A stretch of 64,000 bases of DNA from Desulfatitalea tepidiphila (GTDB taxonomy: Bacteria; Desulfobacterota; Desulfobacteria; Desulfobacterales; Desulfosarcinaceae). This document shows, piece after piece, positions 44,836 to 55,925 of the stretch. Position 1 is the stretch's first letter, and each line of letters starts with the position of its first letter. The stretch is from the NCBI RefSeq assembly GCF_001293685.1, contig NZ_BCAG01000006.1:372001-436000 (forward strand), read 5' to 3'. The notes under the pieces were generated by a model that had not been told where the DNA came from, made no database searches, and saw only the letters and a program-made list of their open reading frames with translations. Both the position numbers and the translations under genes were made by a program.

Positions 44836-45522
44836 ATGATCCAAGCCAACAGCGATGCCATCATTCGAATGTTCCATGTCCATAAACGATATGGCAACAA
44901 GTTCGCCCTCAAAGACGTCACCTTGGATATCTTCAAGAACGATTTCTTGTTCGTCACCGGCCGCAGCGGGGCCGGCAAGACGACCCTTCTTAAATTGCTC
45001 TATCTCGGTGAGCCGGTGACCGAGGGCCAGGTGCTGATCGACGGCATGAACCTGTCGCGCATCGGTCAGGGGCGCATCCCCGTGCTCCGGCGTAAATTCG
45101 GCATCATTTTCCAGGACTACAAACTGATTCTGACCAAGACCGTCTATGAAAATGTGGCCCTGGTCCTGGAAGCGGCCGGCCGTAAACCGCGCCTGATCGA
45201 CAAAAAAGTCCGCAGCGTCCTTCGTACCGTGGGCATGGAAGATCGCATGAACGCGTTGCCCCAAAGCCTTTCTGGCGGCGAGCAGCAACGTGTGGCCGTT
45301 GCCCGGGCGGCGGTCGGCGACCCCAAAATCATCCTTGCCGACGAACCCACCGGCAGCCTGGACGAAGAGGCCGCCGAGGTGATCATGACGTTCCTGGATG
45401 ACTTCCACGCCCGCGGGTCCACCGTTATCGTGGCCACCCACGACAAAAAACTGCTCGAACGGCGCAACAGCCGGGTGGTGCAACTAAGGGACGGCCAGCT
45501 GTGGTCCGACGAACTGCACTAG
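44836..45522 (+). CDS. ftsE: cell division ATP-binding protein FtsE
   Basis: 228 residues of ABC ATPase: Walker A GRSGAGKTT, Q-loop FQDYKLIL, signature LSGGEQQRVAVARA, Walker B IILADEPTG, and His switch VATHD. FtsE with FtsX forms a complex that drives wall hydrolysis at division. It begins the envelope operon that runs to the deacetylase; ftsX follows 15 bp later. Confidence 0.95.
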   Translation: MIQANSDAIIRMFHVHKRYGNKFALKDVTLDIFKNDFLFVTGRSGAGKTTLLKLLYLGEPVTEGQVLIDGMNLSRIGQGRIPVLRRKFGIIFQDYKLILTKTVYENVALVLEAAGRKPRLIDKKVRSVLRTVGMEDRMNALPQSLSGGEQQRVAVARAAVGDPKIILADEPTGSLDEEAAEVIMTFLDDFHARGSTVIVATHDKKLLERRNSRVVQLRDGQLWSDELH

Positions 45523-45537
45523 GGGCCGAGATCTGAA

Positions 45538-46413
45538 ATGAGACGGTTTTTCAAGCGCGCCATCAACGACCTGAGGGAAAATCAATTTCTGGCCGCCATC
45601 ACGGTCGTGACCATCGCCCTGTCGATCCTGATCGCTTCGGCATTTGCACTCTTTTTCATCAATGCCGGCGAGTTGCTGACCCAATGGCAAAAAGGCATCC
45701 GCATGATGGTCTATCTGAAGCCCGGTGTCACCGAAGCGGCCAGGCTGGACACCAAATTTCGAATTCAGGGGGTCGCCGGTGTCCAGGAGGCGACCTACAT
45801 CTCCAAGGAAGAGGCCATGGAGCGGCTCAAGGGCCAGATGCCCCACCACTCCGCCCTGTTGGAAAACCTCAAAGAAAATCCCCTGCCGGACGCCTTCGAA
45901 GTGACCCTCGAGGCTGCCGCCCGCGACAGTGTGCAACTCCAGTTTCTTGCCGAACGGATTCAGGCCCTGGAACCCGTCGAGGAGGTGGAATATGGCCAGC
46001 AGTGGATCCAGCGATTCAGCAGCATCATCAACCTGTTCAGCATTGCCGGCTATGGCATCGGCGCCCTGTTTTTCATGGCCACCGTCTTCATCGTGGCCAA
46101 CACGATCCGTCTGGTACTCTATTCCCGACGCGACGAGATTGAAATCATGCGACTGGTGGGTGCCACCGATCGTTTTATCAAGATCCCATTTTACCTGGAA
46201 GGCATGATCCAGGGGGCCCTGGGAACCACCATCGGGCTGGTCGCACTTTACATCGGCTATTTTTCCCTGAGCAGCCACTTCCAGCCCAGCCTGGCCAGCG
46301 GCCTGCTGACCCTGCGCTTTTTCCCTGTTCTGGTCTGTGTTTCGATCGTGGCCGGGGGCACCGTGGTGGGATGGATGGGCTGCTGGATCTCTCTGAAACA
46401 GTTTATGAAATGA
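45538..46413 (+). CDS. ftsX: cell division protein FtsX (permease-like)
   Basis: 291 residues: cytosolic N-terminus, one membrane helix (about 20-42), a periplasmic domain of about 120 residues (EEAMERLKGQMP, ENPLPDAFEVTL), then three helices, with the FtsX-type loop EIEIMRLVGATDRFIKIPF. It transmits FtsE ATPase activity to periplasmic hydrolase activators. The stop overlaps the next start (ATGA). Confidence 0.94.
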   Translation: MRRFFKRAINDLRENQFLAAITVVTIALSILIASAFALFFINAGELLTQWQKGIRMMVYLKPGVTEAARLDTKFRIQGVAGVQEATYISKEEAMERLKGQMPHHSALLENLKENPLPDAFEVTLEAAARDSVQLQFLAERIQALEPVEEVEYGQQWIQRFSSIINLFSIAGYGIGALFFMATVFIVANTIRLVLYSRRDEIEIMRLVGATDRFIKIPFYLEGMIQGALGTTIGLVALYIGYFSLSSHFQPSLASGLLTLRFFPVLVCVSIVAGGTVVGWMGCWISLKQFMK

Positions 46414-47837
46414 ATCGTCCTTTAGTTTATATCGCCATCGTCCTGATCGCCGGCCTGCTCGTCTGGACGGGCAACGCCCCGGCGGCCGAGGTGGGCACGA
46501 TCCAAGTCTCGAACTTGAATGTGCGCTCTGGACCCGCAAAGGAGTATCGGATCGTCTTGCGCCTGGCCAAAGAGAGCCGGGTCAGGGTGTTGGGTCGCAC
46601 AAGGGGGTGGCTAAAAATCGAACACGCCGGGCAGACCGGCTACATCCTTGAGGACGATCGTTACGTCCAGCTGACCACCATCGATGAATCGGCCGTAACG
46701 TCCCTCGCTGCGGACCAGCGCGTGGCTGCCGAAAAACGCGAGGCGTGGCAGCGTGAAGCCGACGATCTCCAGCACAAGCTGACGGCGTCGCGCAAACAAC
46801 TCGACGCCGTCAGCCGCAAGGAGCAGGCGGTGATCGACGAGATCAACGCCTCCGCGCAGGCCCTGGATCGGCACCGCCGGGAGGTGCGCGCCACACGCCA
46901 TGCCCTGGAACAACTCGAAACCAAGACGCAGGAAATCGAAAGGGACTACGCCGCCCTCGACGCGCGAATCGCCGCCGGCCGGGAATACGCGGCCCAGCGC
47001 TTGCGCGCGCTTTACAAACTCAATTGGATCGGCAGGGTGCAGCTGTTGGCCACGGCCCATTCATTCTACGACTTCGTTCAACGCAAGGCGTCCCTGGAAC
47101 GGATCCTCAGCCAGGATGAAGCGGTGCTCGAACGGCTGCGTGCCGATCAGAGCGCCCTGGAACAACTGCTGGAACAGGTCAATGCCAAACGGGCCGAACA
47201 AAAGGCTTTGAGAATCGATCTGAACCAGCGTATCGCCGTGTTAAACGCCGAACAGGAAAAACGGACGACCCTTCTGGGAAACATCCGGGACCAAAAGGAG
47301 CTCGAACAGGCGGCCTTCAAGGCGCTTCGCCAGGCCGCCCTGGACCTGGACAGCACACTGGCCTCGTTCGAGCCGCCCCAGGGGGCCGACACGGCGCGAC
47401 CGGCGCCCGACCGTCTTGGAATCCACCAACGGTTCGATCAATACAAGGGCTTGCTCAGTTGGCCGGTAAAGGGTAAGATCATTTCATTTTTCGGCCCTTA
47501 CCGGGACGAAAAGGCCAATCTGGTCAATTTCCAGAGCGGCATCAATATCAGCGCCGAACGGGGAGAACCGATCCGGTCCGTTTCGGAGGGATACGTCATT
47601 TTCTCGAGCTGGTTCAAAGGGTTCGGCAACATGCTGATCATTGACCATGGCCACCATTACTATACGGTCTATGCCCATCTGGAGGAGGTCTTTAAGGTCA
47701 AGGGCGACCGTATTGACAAAGATGAAGTCATTGCCACGGTTGGCGATTCGGGTTCATTGAGCGGCCCGGCGCTCCATTTCGAAATCAGACACCATGGCAA
47801 ACCAATCGATCCCCTGGAGTGGATCAACAAAGGATAG
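46410..47837 (+). CDS. EnvC-like LytM-domain activator with SH3 and coiled coil
   Basis: 475 residues: signal peptide (1-26), an SH3-type domain (about 30-90, ending GYILED), a long coiled coil (about 100-320) and a C-terminal M23/LytM domain (about 350-475). The zinc ligands are lost: HxxxD is FQSGIN (Gln375, Asn379) and HxH is ALH (Ala454), so it is probably not a hydrolase but an adaptor, as EnvC is. It overlaps ftsX by 4 bp, supporting FtsEX-controlled activation of an amidase. The N-terminal SH3 is an addition relative to E. coli EnvC. Confidence 0.88.
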   Translation: MNRPLVYIAIVLIAGLLVWTGNAPAAEVGTIQVSNLNVRSGPAKEYRIVLRLAKESRVRVLGRTRGWLKIEHAGQTGYILEDDRYVQLTTIDESAVTSLAADQRVAAEKREAWQREADDLQHKLTASRKQLDAVSRKEQAVIDEINASAQALDRHRREVRATRHALEQLETKTQEIERDYAALDARIAAGREYAAQRLRALYKLNWIGRVQLLATAHSFYDFVQRKASLERILSQDEAVLERLRADQSALEQLLEQVNAKRAEQKALRIDLNQRIAVLNAEQEKRTTLLGNIRDQKELEQAAFKALRQAALDLDSTLASFEPPQGADTARPAPDRLGIHQRFDQYKGLLSWPVKGKIISFFGPYRDEKANLVNFQSGINISAERGEPIRSVSEGYVIFSSWFKGFGNMLIIDHGHHYYTVYAHLEEVFKVKGDRIDKDEVIATVGDSGSLSGPALHFEIRHHGKPIDPLEWINKG

Positions 47838-47848
47838 GAGATCCTCCA

Positions 47849-49195
47849 ATGCTTGACTCCCGTAACACCTCCCGCTGGATATGGATCGGCATCGTCGTGT
47901 TGGCAGCCGCCCTCTTCCTGCCCGGGGCCTACCGCAATCTTGCCGCCGACCGCGAAGCGACCTACCAGGGTCTCAAGATATTTTCAGACGTGATTGACAT
48001 CGTCGAAAAAAATTACGTGGACGAAGTCGACCAGAAAAAACTGATCGAAGATGCCATCCAAGGCATGGTGAGCAGCCTGGACCCGCACTCCTCCCTGCTG
48101 ACCCCGGACGCTTTCAAGGAGTTGCAGATCGACACCCAGGGCGAATTTACCGGCATCGGAATTCACGTTACCATGCGAAACAACCTGGTCACCGTCATTT
48201 CCCCCATCGAGGGCACACCTGCCTACCGTGCCGGCATTAAGGCCGGAGATAAAATCATCAAGGTGGACGGCACGCCCACAGACAACCTGACCGATGCCGT
48301 CAAGCGCATGCGCGGTCCTAAAAATACCCCCGTGACCATCACCATTATCCGCGAGGGAGAACCCAAGGCACTGGATTTTAAACTCATCCGCGACGTGATC
48401 CCCATTCACAGCGTGAAATCGATCCTCCTGCAGCCGGGATATGGGTATGTCTGGATCACCCATTTCCGTGAGAACACCTACGATGACCTGACGGCCGCTC
48501 TCGAAAAACTGGAAGCCACCGACCCGCCGCTCAAGGGGCTGATCCTCGATCTGCGCGACAATCCCGGGGGTGTTCTCGGCCAGGCCATCGACATCTCGGA
48601 CCTGTTCATCGACGAAGGCATTATCATGACCAGCAAGGGCCGCCTCCAGCGCCATACCAAGGTCTATCCAGCCACCCCGAGCAATCCGCCGCGCACCTAT
48701 CCGATGGCGGTCCTGATCAACGGGGGGAGCGCCAGCGCCTCTGAAATCGTGGCCGGCGCCCTTCAGGACCACAAACGGGCGGTCGTCATCGGCACCACCT
48801 CCTTCGGCAAGGGCTCGGTGCAGTCCATCGAATCGCTCAGCGACGGTTACGCCTTGAAGCTGACCATTGCCCGCTATTACACCCCCAGCGGCCGCTCGAT
48901 TCAGGCCAAGGGCGTGGAGCCGGACATCGTGGTGACGCACCGGATCATAGAGGAGCAACCCTCTGAAGCAGAACGCCTTTTCAAGGAAAAGGACCTGGCC
49001 AACCACCTGGATGCCGGTAAAGGCGAACAGGTCCCCGATGCCAAAAATGAAGAGACCGAAACGCCGACAGAGGACACGGCCAAAGCCCGCCTGAGCCCTT
49101 TGAGTCCGGAACAACTGGTCAAAGACAGCCAGGTACGCAGAGCTCTCGATATTCTGATCGGATACGATATTTTCAAGAAACTGGGCAATGGCTAA
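47849..49195 (+). CDS. ctpA: carboxyl-terminal processing protease (S41)
   Basis: 448 residues: N-terminal membrane segment (about 12-30), a PDZ domain (about 95-180, GIGIHVTMRNNLVTVISPIEGT) and the S41 protease domain with GGSASASEIVAGALQ (catalytic Ser) and TTSFGKGSVQ (catalytic Lys). Such periplasmic proteases process the C-termini of wall enzymes and lipoproteins. ATG 47849 has GGAGATCC nearby. Next gene overlaps by 8 bp. Confidence 0.93.
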   Translation: MLDSRNTSRWIWIGIVVLAAALFLPGAYRNLAADREATYQGLKIFSDVIDIVEKNYVDEVDQKKLIEDAIQGMVSSLDPHSSLLTPDAFKELQIDTQGEFTGIGIHVTMRNNLVTVISPIEGTPAYRAGIKAGDKIIKVDGTPTDNLTDAVKRMRGPKNTPVTITIIREGEPKALDFKLIRDVIPIHSVKSILLQPGYGYVWITHFRENTYDDLTAALEKLEATDPPLKGLILDLRDNPGGVLGQAIDISDLFIDEGIIMTSKGRLQRHTKVYPATPSNPPRTYPMAVLINGGSASASEIVAGALQDHKRAVVIGTTSFGKGSVQSIESLSDGYALKLTIARYYTPSGRSIQAKGVEPDIVVTHRIIEEQPSEAERLFKEKDLANHLDAGKGEQVPDAKNEETETPTEDTAKARLSPLSPEQLVKDSQVRRALDILIGYDIFKKLGNG

Positions 49196-50198
49196 AAAGA
49201 GCACCAAGGCCAAACGACGTACGAAGCGTTCATCCAAAGGTCCGGATCTACCGCTCCAGCTCCTCAAAATCTTCAGCAGCCTCGCCGTGCTGGTGGTGGT
49301 GGTGTTGGCTGCCGGCGTGGTGGCCAAGTGGCTGATCGGAACAGCCCCGGAACAGCCGAGCGCCGCCGTCCAACCCCACGAGCGTCTGCCCGTACCGGAA
49401 GTGAAATCCCCCCAGTTACCGGTATACGAGGTGTTTCCCAAAGGCACACCTGCAGCCAAACCGCCCACCCGCCTGCCCCAGTTGCCGGGAGCCCGCCCCC
49501 CTCTGGTGGCTATCGTCATCGACGATATCGGCTATGACCGCCGAATCGCAGAACGATTTATGGCGATGGATGTGCCCATGACCTTTTCCATGTTGCCCTA
49601 TGCACCGTTCGGTCGTGAGATCAACGAACAGGCACGCGCCCAGGGGCTTGAAATCATGCTCCATCTACCCATGGAACCCAATGAATACCCGGCCGTCAAG
49701 CCCGGTCCCGGCGCTTTGCTCTCGGAAATGAACCCCGATGAGCTGATCGCTCAGCTCAGGGCAAACCTCGATCAGGTCAAGGGAATAAAAGGTGTCAACA
49801 ATCACATGGGATCCAAAATCTCCGCGTCCTCCGACCGCATGCGCCAGGTCTTCTCGATCCTGAAACAGCACGACCTTTACTATATCGACAGCCGCACCAC
49901 CACCGAGACCGTTGCGAGACCTTCGGCCCAGCTGCTGCAACTGCCCTTTGCCGAACGGGACATCTTCATCGATCATATCGATGATCCGGCCTTCATCCGA
50001 TCCCAACTTAAGCGTCTGATTCACCAGGCCCAGCAACAGGGGTACGCCGTGGGCATCGCACACCCCCATGCCAACACCTGTCAGGTGCTCGAGGAATTTT
50101 TACCCCGCTTCAAGGAAAGTGTCTCGCTGGTGCCGGCCTCCATGGTGGTGAGGCAGGCCATGATAGTGGAATCGCCTCAGGCAAATGCAATAAAATAG
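49188..50198 (+). CDS. divergent polysaccharide deacetylase family protein
   Basis: 336 residues: cytosolic basic start, one membrane segment (about 30-50), a proline-rich linker, then the divergent polysaccharide deacetylase (DUF610/YibQ-like) domain: VAIVIDDIGYD, MPMTFSMLPYA-like DVPMTFSMLPYA, VNNHMGSKI and GIAHPHANTCQVL. YibQ-like proteins often follow EnvC and a CtpA-type protease; the substrate is not settled. Last gene of the ftsEX cluster, closed by a hairpin. Confidence 0.88.
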   Translation: MAKKSTKAKRRTKRSSKGPDLPLQLLKIFSSLAVLVVVVLAAGVVAKWLIGTAPEQPSAAVQPHERLPVPEVKSPQLPVYEVFPKGTPAAKPPTRLPQLPGARPPLVAIVIDDIGYDRRIAERFMAMDVPMTFSMLPYAPFGREINEQARAQGLEIMLHLPMEPNEYPAVKPGPGALLSEMNPDELIAQLRANLDQVKGIKGVNNHMGSKISASSDRMRQVFSILKQHDLYYIDSRTTTETVARPSAQLLQLPFAERDIFIDHIDDPAFIRSQLKRLIHQAQQQGYAVGIAHPHANTCQVLEEFLPRFKESVSLVPASMVVRQAMIVESPQANAIK

Positions 50199-50236
50199 TG
50201 CCCACCCACAAATTTGCCTATTCGTGGATGGGCACT
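50197..50236. terminator. bidirectional hairpin after the deacetylase gene
   Basis: AGTGCCCACCCAC pairs with GTGGATGGGCACT (one G-T type mismatch) across a 14-nt loop, between two convergent genes. The minus strand has a T-rich tract after it. The left half, AGTGCCCAYCCACAAAT, recurs at 8358-8374. Confidence 0.6.
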
Positions 50237-50246
50237 GATAAGATGA

Positions 50247-50696
50247 TTAAACCCCTTGTACCGGCAGAGGCGCGGCGGCGGAAGCATCCACCTCTGCATA
50301 GAGACGGGTCAGCGCCTTGTTGAAAAACGGCGGTTGCGGCGTACTTTTCAGCTTTTCCGTAATTTTGCACAGCTCCTGACCGATATCCTGGGAACACCCA
50401 TTTTCGGAACATCTCAACAGCCGAATCAAGGCATCACTGGCCAATATTCTAGCATCGTAGTAAAGGTTGTCGTCGGCAAGGATATTCAACACCTGACAAA
50501 ACAAGGCCTCACACGGGGTTTGAATCTGAGCGGCACATTTGAGCGCCTCCTCTCGAAGCCGCCAGTTCCCCTTGTATCGAAGAATCCGTATCAAGCCGGA
50601 CTGGCAATCCGATAGCCGGTTTTCTTGCGCCAGAAGTTCCAACTGATCCAGTACCGGCCCCCAATCGCGCAAATTGCCAAAGGGGTCTTTATCCAT
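50247..50696 (-). CDS. hypothetical protein, helical
   Basis: 149 residues, no known motif. The central part (REEALKCAAQ, ILASDALIRLL) looks like short helical repeats, similar to HEAT-type packing, and it contains six cysteines. It starts with a proper Met and is followed in the minus direction by a shared hairpin. It lies after a small gene on the same strand (50720-50944), and the gap of 23 bp suggests cotranscription. Function unknown. Confidence 0.65.
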   Translation of the reverse strand: MDKDPFGNLRDWGPVLDQLELLAQENRLSDCQSGLIRILRYKGNWRLREEALKCAAQIQTPCEALFCQVLNILADDNLYYDARILASDALIRLLRCSENGCSQDIGQELCKITEKLKSTPQPPFFNKALTRLYAEVDASAAAPLPVQGV

Positions 50697-50719
50697 TATA
50701 GGCTCCTGTTTTTACAATT

Positions 50720-50944
50720 TTAGTCCACATACGCCTCATACTCGCCATACTTGTCCAATTGACGCTGTGTCAGTCGTCGATCCAGATCTGAAAAACTATT
50801 TTCAACGCTCACCTGTGGCCCGAACAAACGCCGTTCGAGGCTTTTGACCTTGCCTTCGGGGGTGATCACCATAATGGCCTGTTCATCGGGCTCATCGACC
50901 ACAATAAAGTATTTACCCGAAGCGATATTTTTGACCAGTTCCAT
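50720..50944 (-). CDS. small hypothetical protein
   Basis: 74 residues from ATG 50944, which follows a GGGAG ribosome site; a longer frame to 50974 is less likely. The core reads KYFIVVDEPDEQAIMVITPEGKVK in two runs, with a charged C-terminus. No domain recognised. Possibly coupled with the helical protein downstream. Confidence 0.6.
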   Translation of the reverse strand: MELVKNIASGKYFIVVDEPDEQAIMVITPEGKVKSLERRLFGPQVSVENSFSDLDRRLTQRQLDKYGEYEAYVD

Positions 50945-51304
50945 GGTTGCCGGCTCCCTGCCCGAAGTTTTCACAAATCATCCCAACATATTATGTGGGC
51001 CTGGCGAGTCACGAGGCCTCTGAAAAGTGATAAAACCGTAAAAATTGATTTTAAATATTTATCGGATCGACTTCTTGAAGAACATTGTATGCTGCCACCA
51101 TAAAGCAATTGGAATGCCAATTCGGAGATTAAACATAACCACTTGATATCATTAATTTATTTTATTAAATGGGCTTGGAAGGCACCATGGCCCTGGGTCA
51201 AAATCGCCCGTAAAATATATTAATATGATGATAATATTCTGATAATAAAAACAAAAAATGAGCGGGCGATATCGCCCGGCAACGGGCGCCAATGGCACTC
51301 GGAA
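50945..51304. other. AT-rich intergenic region with one terminator
   Basis: About 360 bp, markedly AT-rich compared with its surroundings. It contains the minus-strand terminator at 51246-51280 of the sigma-54 activator gene and should hold the promoter of the 50944 gene. No gene is visible. Confidence 0.5.
51246..51280 (-). terminator. intrinsic terminator of the PAS/sigma-54 activator gene
   Basis: On the minus strand the palindrome GGGCGATATCGCCC (51263-51279 region) is followed by TTTTTTGTTTTTATT. It lies about 25 bp after the stop of the 51305-53122 gene. Confidence 0.8.
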
Positions 51305-53122
51305 TCAGATGGACATCTTACGGAAGAGGGCTCGCCGCGAAATACCCAACAATGCGGCGGCCTGGGTGCGATTGCCCCCGGATTGCTGTAGCGCCTGGTT
51401 GACGAGAAATTTTTCCAATTTTTGAACCGATTTCCGCAGGTCGAGGCCGATGGGCACAGGATCCATTTGGAGTTGGGGTCCAGGAGCCAAAAATTCTAAA
51501 TGCCCCAGGGTGACATATCGCTGCAACACGTTGCGAAGTTCGCGCACATTGCCGGGCCAATCGTATTCCACCAGGAGATCCATAATGCGGCCGGGCACGC
51601 ACGAGGGGTCGGGCAACGGTTTCATCTCATGCAAAAAGTGCTCGACCAGCAGCGGAATGTCCTCTTTGCGCTGGCGCAAAGGGGGCAACTCGATCTGCAC
51701 CACCTGGATGCGGTAAAAAAAATCCTTGCGCATCAATCCAGCCTGCACCCTGTCGCCGAGAGCAGCGTTGGATGCAGATATGATACGAAAATCGCTGTTC
51801 TTTATCTCCGTACCGCCAATGGGCCTGTACCCGCTGCCTTCGATGGCCCGCAACAGCTTGGCTTGCATGTTAACCGTCAGCTCGCTGACCTCGTCCAGAA
51901 ACAAGGTGCCGCCGTCGGCCAAATCCAGGTACCCCGGCGCGTCGGCATGCGCGCCCGTGAAGGCCCCCTTGCAGTGGCCAAAAAATTCGCGCTCGAACAA
52001 AGACTCCTGCATGGCCCCGCAATTGACCGCCACAAATCGCCCCCCACTCCTGGCGCAGTGCTCATGAACGGCCCGCGCCACCAGCTCCTTGCCGGATCCA
52101 GACTCGCCGAATATGGCCAAGCTTGCATCCGTGGCTGCTGCCTTGAGAATGAGTTCGTATACCGCCTGCATTGCCGGTGATCGCCCCAGAATACCGCCCA
52201 GACGATAGCGTTCTTTCAAAGAGGACCTCAGCACCCGGTTCTCATCGTCCAGGGCCTGGGCCTTGCGCTGGGCGGCCATTTGCTGCTCTTTCAGATCGGT
52301 GATGTCCTTGAATGTGGACAGCAGGGCCGGCCGGCCCCTGAAGCTGATCGGACTATGACACACTTGAATCCAGAGGGGCTTGTCGGCTCGCGACAAGGCA
52401 TGGACCTCCTCCTCCCTGGATTCGACGATACGGTCCGCCCTGTCACCGTAGAACCGGGCGATCTCATTGCCGTTACCCAGGGGCGGTTGATGCACCAACC
52501 CTTCGCGCATGGCTTCGGCCGAGGGAATCTGGAACAGCTTGCAGAATGCCGGATTGACATAGCAGAATCGACTGTTTTGAACCAAGGCCACACCTTCCGC
52601 GACCTGCTCGGTCAACACCCGGTACCGCTCCTCGCTCTCCTTGAGCGCCTCCTCCGACTCCTTGAGCCACAGCACCTTGCTCAAGCGCTCGGCGATCGCT
52701 TTCAACAGGCGTTCCTCTTCTTCGAGAAAGGGGCTATCCCCTCTGCCCGGCGGCTCTTGGAGATAATAGACATCCACATCACCGACATGTCGCCCATTGA
52801 GGATGATCCGCGTATTCTGACGCCAGGAGGTGACCTTGAAATTTCGGGTGATATAATGGCGACCGTTCAAAATGATACGTGCGCAGGCATTCTCCGGGTA
52901 TTGCCAGGCCGCCGGGATCAGTTCGACGGCTCGCTGCATGATCCAAGACAAAGAGACGTCCTGATTCTCGGAAAGATTGGAAATGCCGTACAGACAATTG
53001 AGCTCCTTGATACGCTCGGCCAGGGGGTTGGGGCGAGCCGCATCGCAAACGCATGGGTCGGCAGGTTGAGCCGGCTGCTCGGCGCGTTCCATCGGTACCT
53101 TGTCGGGTGAGGGTGTTGGCAT
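51305..53122 (-). CDS. PAS-containing sigma-54-dependent transcriptional activator
   Basis: 605 residues without a receiver domain. A GAF-like N-terminal region (about 30-160), a PAS domain (about 165-290), the AAA+ domain (about 305-540) with Walker A GESGSGKE, the sigma-54 contact loop GAFTGA and Walker B FLDEVSEL, then a Fis-type helix-turn-helix (GGNRTQAAALLGISRRALFR). It should open sigma-54 promoters in response to a small ligand. No target is recognised; its neighbours are divergent. Confidence 0.92.
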   Translation of the reverse strand: MPTPSPDKVPMERAEQPAQPADPCVCDAARPNPLAERIKELNCLYGISNLSENQDVSLSWIMQRAVELIPAAWQYPENACARIILNGRHYITRNFKVTSWRQNTRIILNGRHVGDVDVYYLQEPPGRGDSPFLEEEERLLKAIAERLSKVLWLKESEEALKESEERYRVLTEQVAEGVALVQNSRFCYVNPAFCKLFQIPSAEAMREGLVHQPPLGNGNEIARFYGDRADRIVESREEEVHALSRADKPLWIQVCHSPISFRGRPALLSTFKDITDLKEQQMAAQRKAQALDDENRVLRSSLKERYRLGGILGRSPAMQAVYELILKAAATDASLAIFGESGSGKELVARAVHEHCARSGGRFVAVNCGAMQESLFEREFFGHCKGAFTGAHADAPGYLDLADGGTLFLDEVSELTVNMQAKLLRAIEGSGYRPIGGTEIKNSDFRIISASNAALGDRVQAGLMRKDFFYRIQVVQIELPPLRQRKEDIPLLVEHFLHEMKPLPDPSCVPGRIMDLLVEYDWPGNVRELRNVLQRYVTLGHLEFLAPGPQLQMDPVPIGLDLRKSVQKLEKFLVNQALQQSGGNRTQAAALLGISRRALFRKMSI

Positions 53123-53159
53123 AAGTTTGGATTCTCAGACAACCGCAGTGAAAAAAGAA

Positions 53160-53466
53160 CAGGGATTCTAACTGAATGCTGTTCATTAAACCCGGCGTGG
53201 GTGGAGCAGGTGGCCGATGCCACACGCCAAGCGGTCAAGTGCCGGTAAAATGCACGGCGGGCGGCCCAGAAACTCGCTGCGCTCAAACAGTCTGGGCCGC
53301 TTGTCCGCCGTTTGCATTCAACCAGCACTATTGACCGCAGGCGTATGCGGCCCTGGCCGCCTGCTCCACCCACGCCTGCCATGCCCGTTCCGATGCGAAT
53401 TTCTATATCCAAAAACTCTTGGAAAGCACACCCTTCAAGGTGAATCGCATTCAGTTAGAACCGCTG
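53160..53466 (-). mobile_element. 307-bp MITE-like inverted-repeat element, copy B
   Basis: Same length and sequence type as the copy at 12252-12558 but in opposite orientation. Ends CAGGGATTCTAACTGAATGC and, inward from the right, CAGCGGTTCTAACTGAATGC. The central stem is perfect here: GCGGCCCAGA/TCTGGGCCGC. No clear 9-bp direct repeat flanks it, so it is older or was rearranged. No coding function. Confidence 0.8.
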
Positions 53467-53896
53467 AAAACAGGCAACTCCAAAATAGGATCATCAGCCA
53501 CTGCAGGGGTCAAGCAAAATCGTAACCACCATCCGTGATCTGAGCGGCCGCCTTTTCTTATGCACAAGAGTCACCACTGCTGCTCAATTTTTGAACAGCA
53601 CCTCTTGATGCTGACCGACCGGGCGACGTGCGGCCCATTTCACGTTTTATGATCGAATGTCCGGAATGGGGTGTTGATATATCACCACCGGGTCTTCGGC
53701 AATCCTATGCGGCCGTCGCCGCTGCATCGAAAATTTATTATATAATCAATCTGTTAGATTTTCACTCCATTTATTCATGACTCGGCACGGCTTTTGCCCA
53801 GGGAAGGTTGTCTTGACCGGCGTGCCACGACGTTTCATCGACCGGCATTTAAAAAGTCGGATCGTGCGGCTCAACGCACCAAAAAAGGGGGACATT
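53467..53896 (+). promoter_or_regulatory. upstream region of the 53.9-kb gene with TATAAT
   Basis: A perfect -10 hexamer TATAAT at 53741-53746 lies in an AT-rich stretch about 150 bp before the gene; no good -35 is at 17 bp, so activator dependence is possible. The rest, apart from the element end, shows no gene. Confidence 0.35.
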
Positions 53897-55818
<1,922 letters not shown>

Positions 55819-55845
55819 TCGTTCCATTTCATATTCGACACAAGA

Positions 55846-55883
55846 CATGATGGGCGGCCTGTGCGATCGGGTCGCCCATCATG
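55846..55883. other. 11-bp inverted repeat after gdhA
   Basis: CATGATGGGCG/CGCCCATCATG, a perfect stem with a 16-nt loop, about 30 bp after gdhA. No T-tract, so it could be a weak terminator or an mRNA stabiliser before the next gene. Confidence 0.5.
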
Positions 55884-55925
55884 CGACGGCCGCACCTTCG
55901 CCGCTGCCGAAGGGATCATGATCCG

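Noticed and set aside
53217-53525. Short frames in the second element copy
   Set aside because: Same repeat-derived reading; no conserved protein features.
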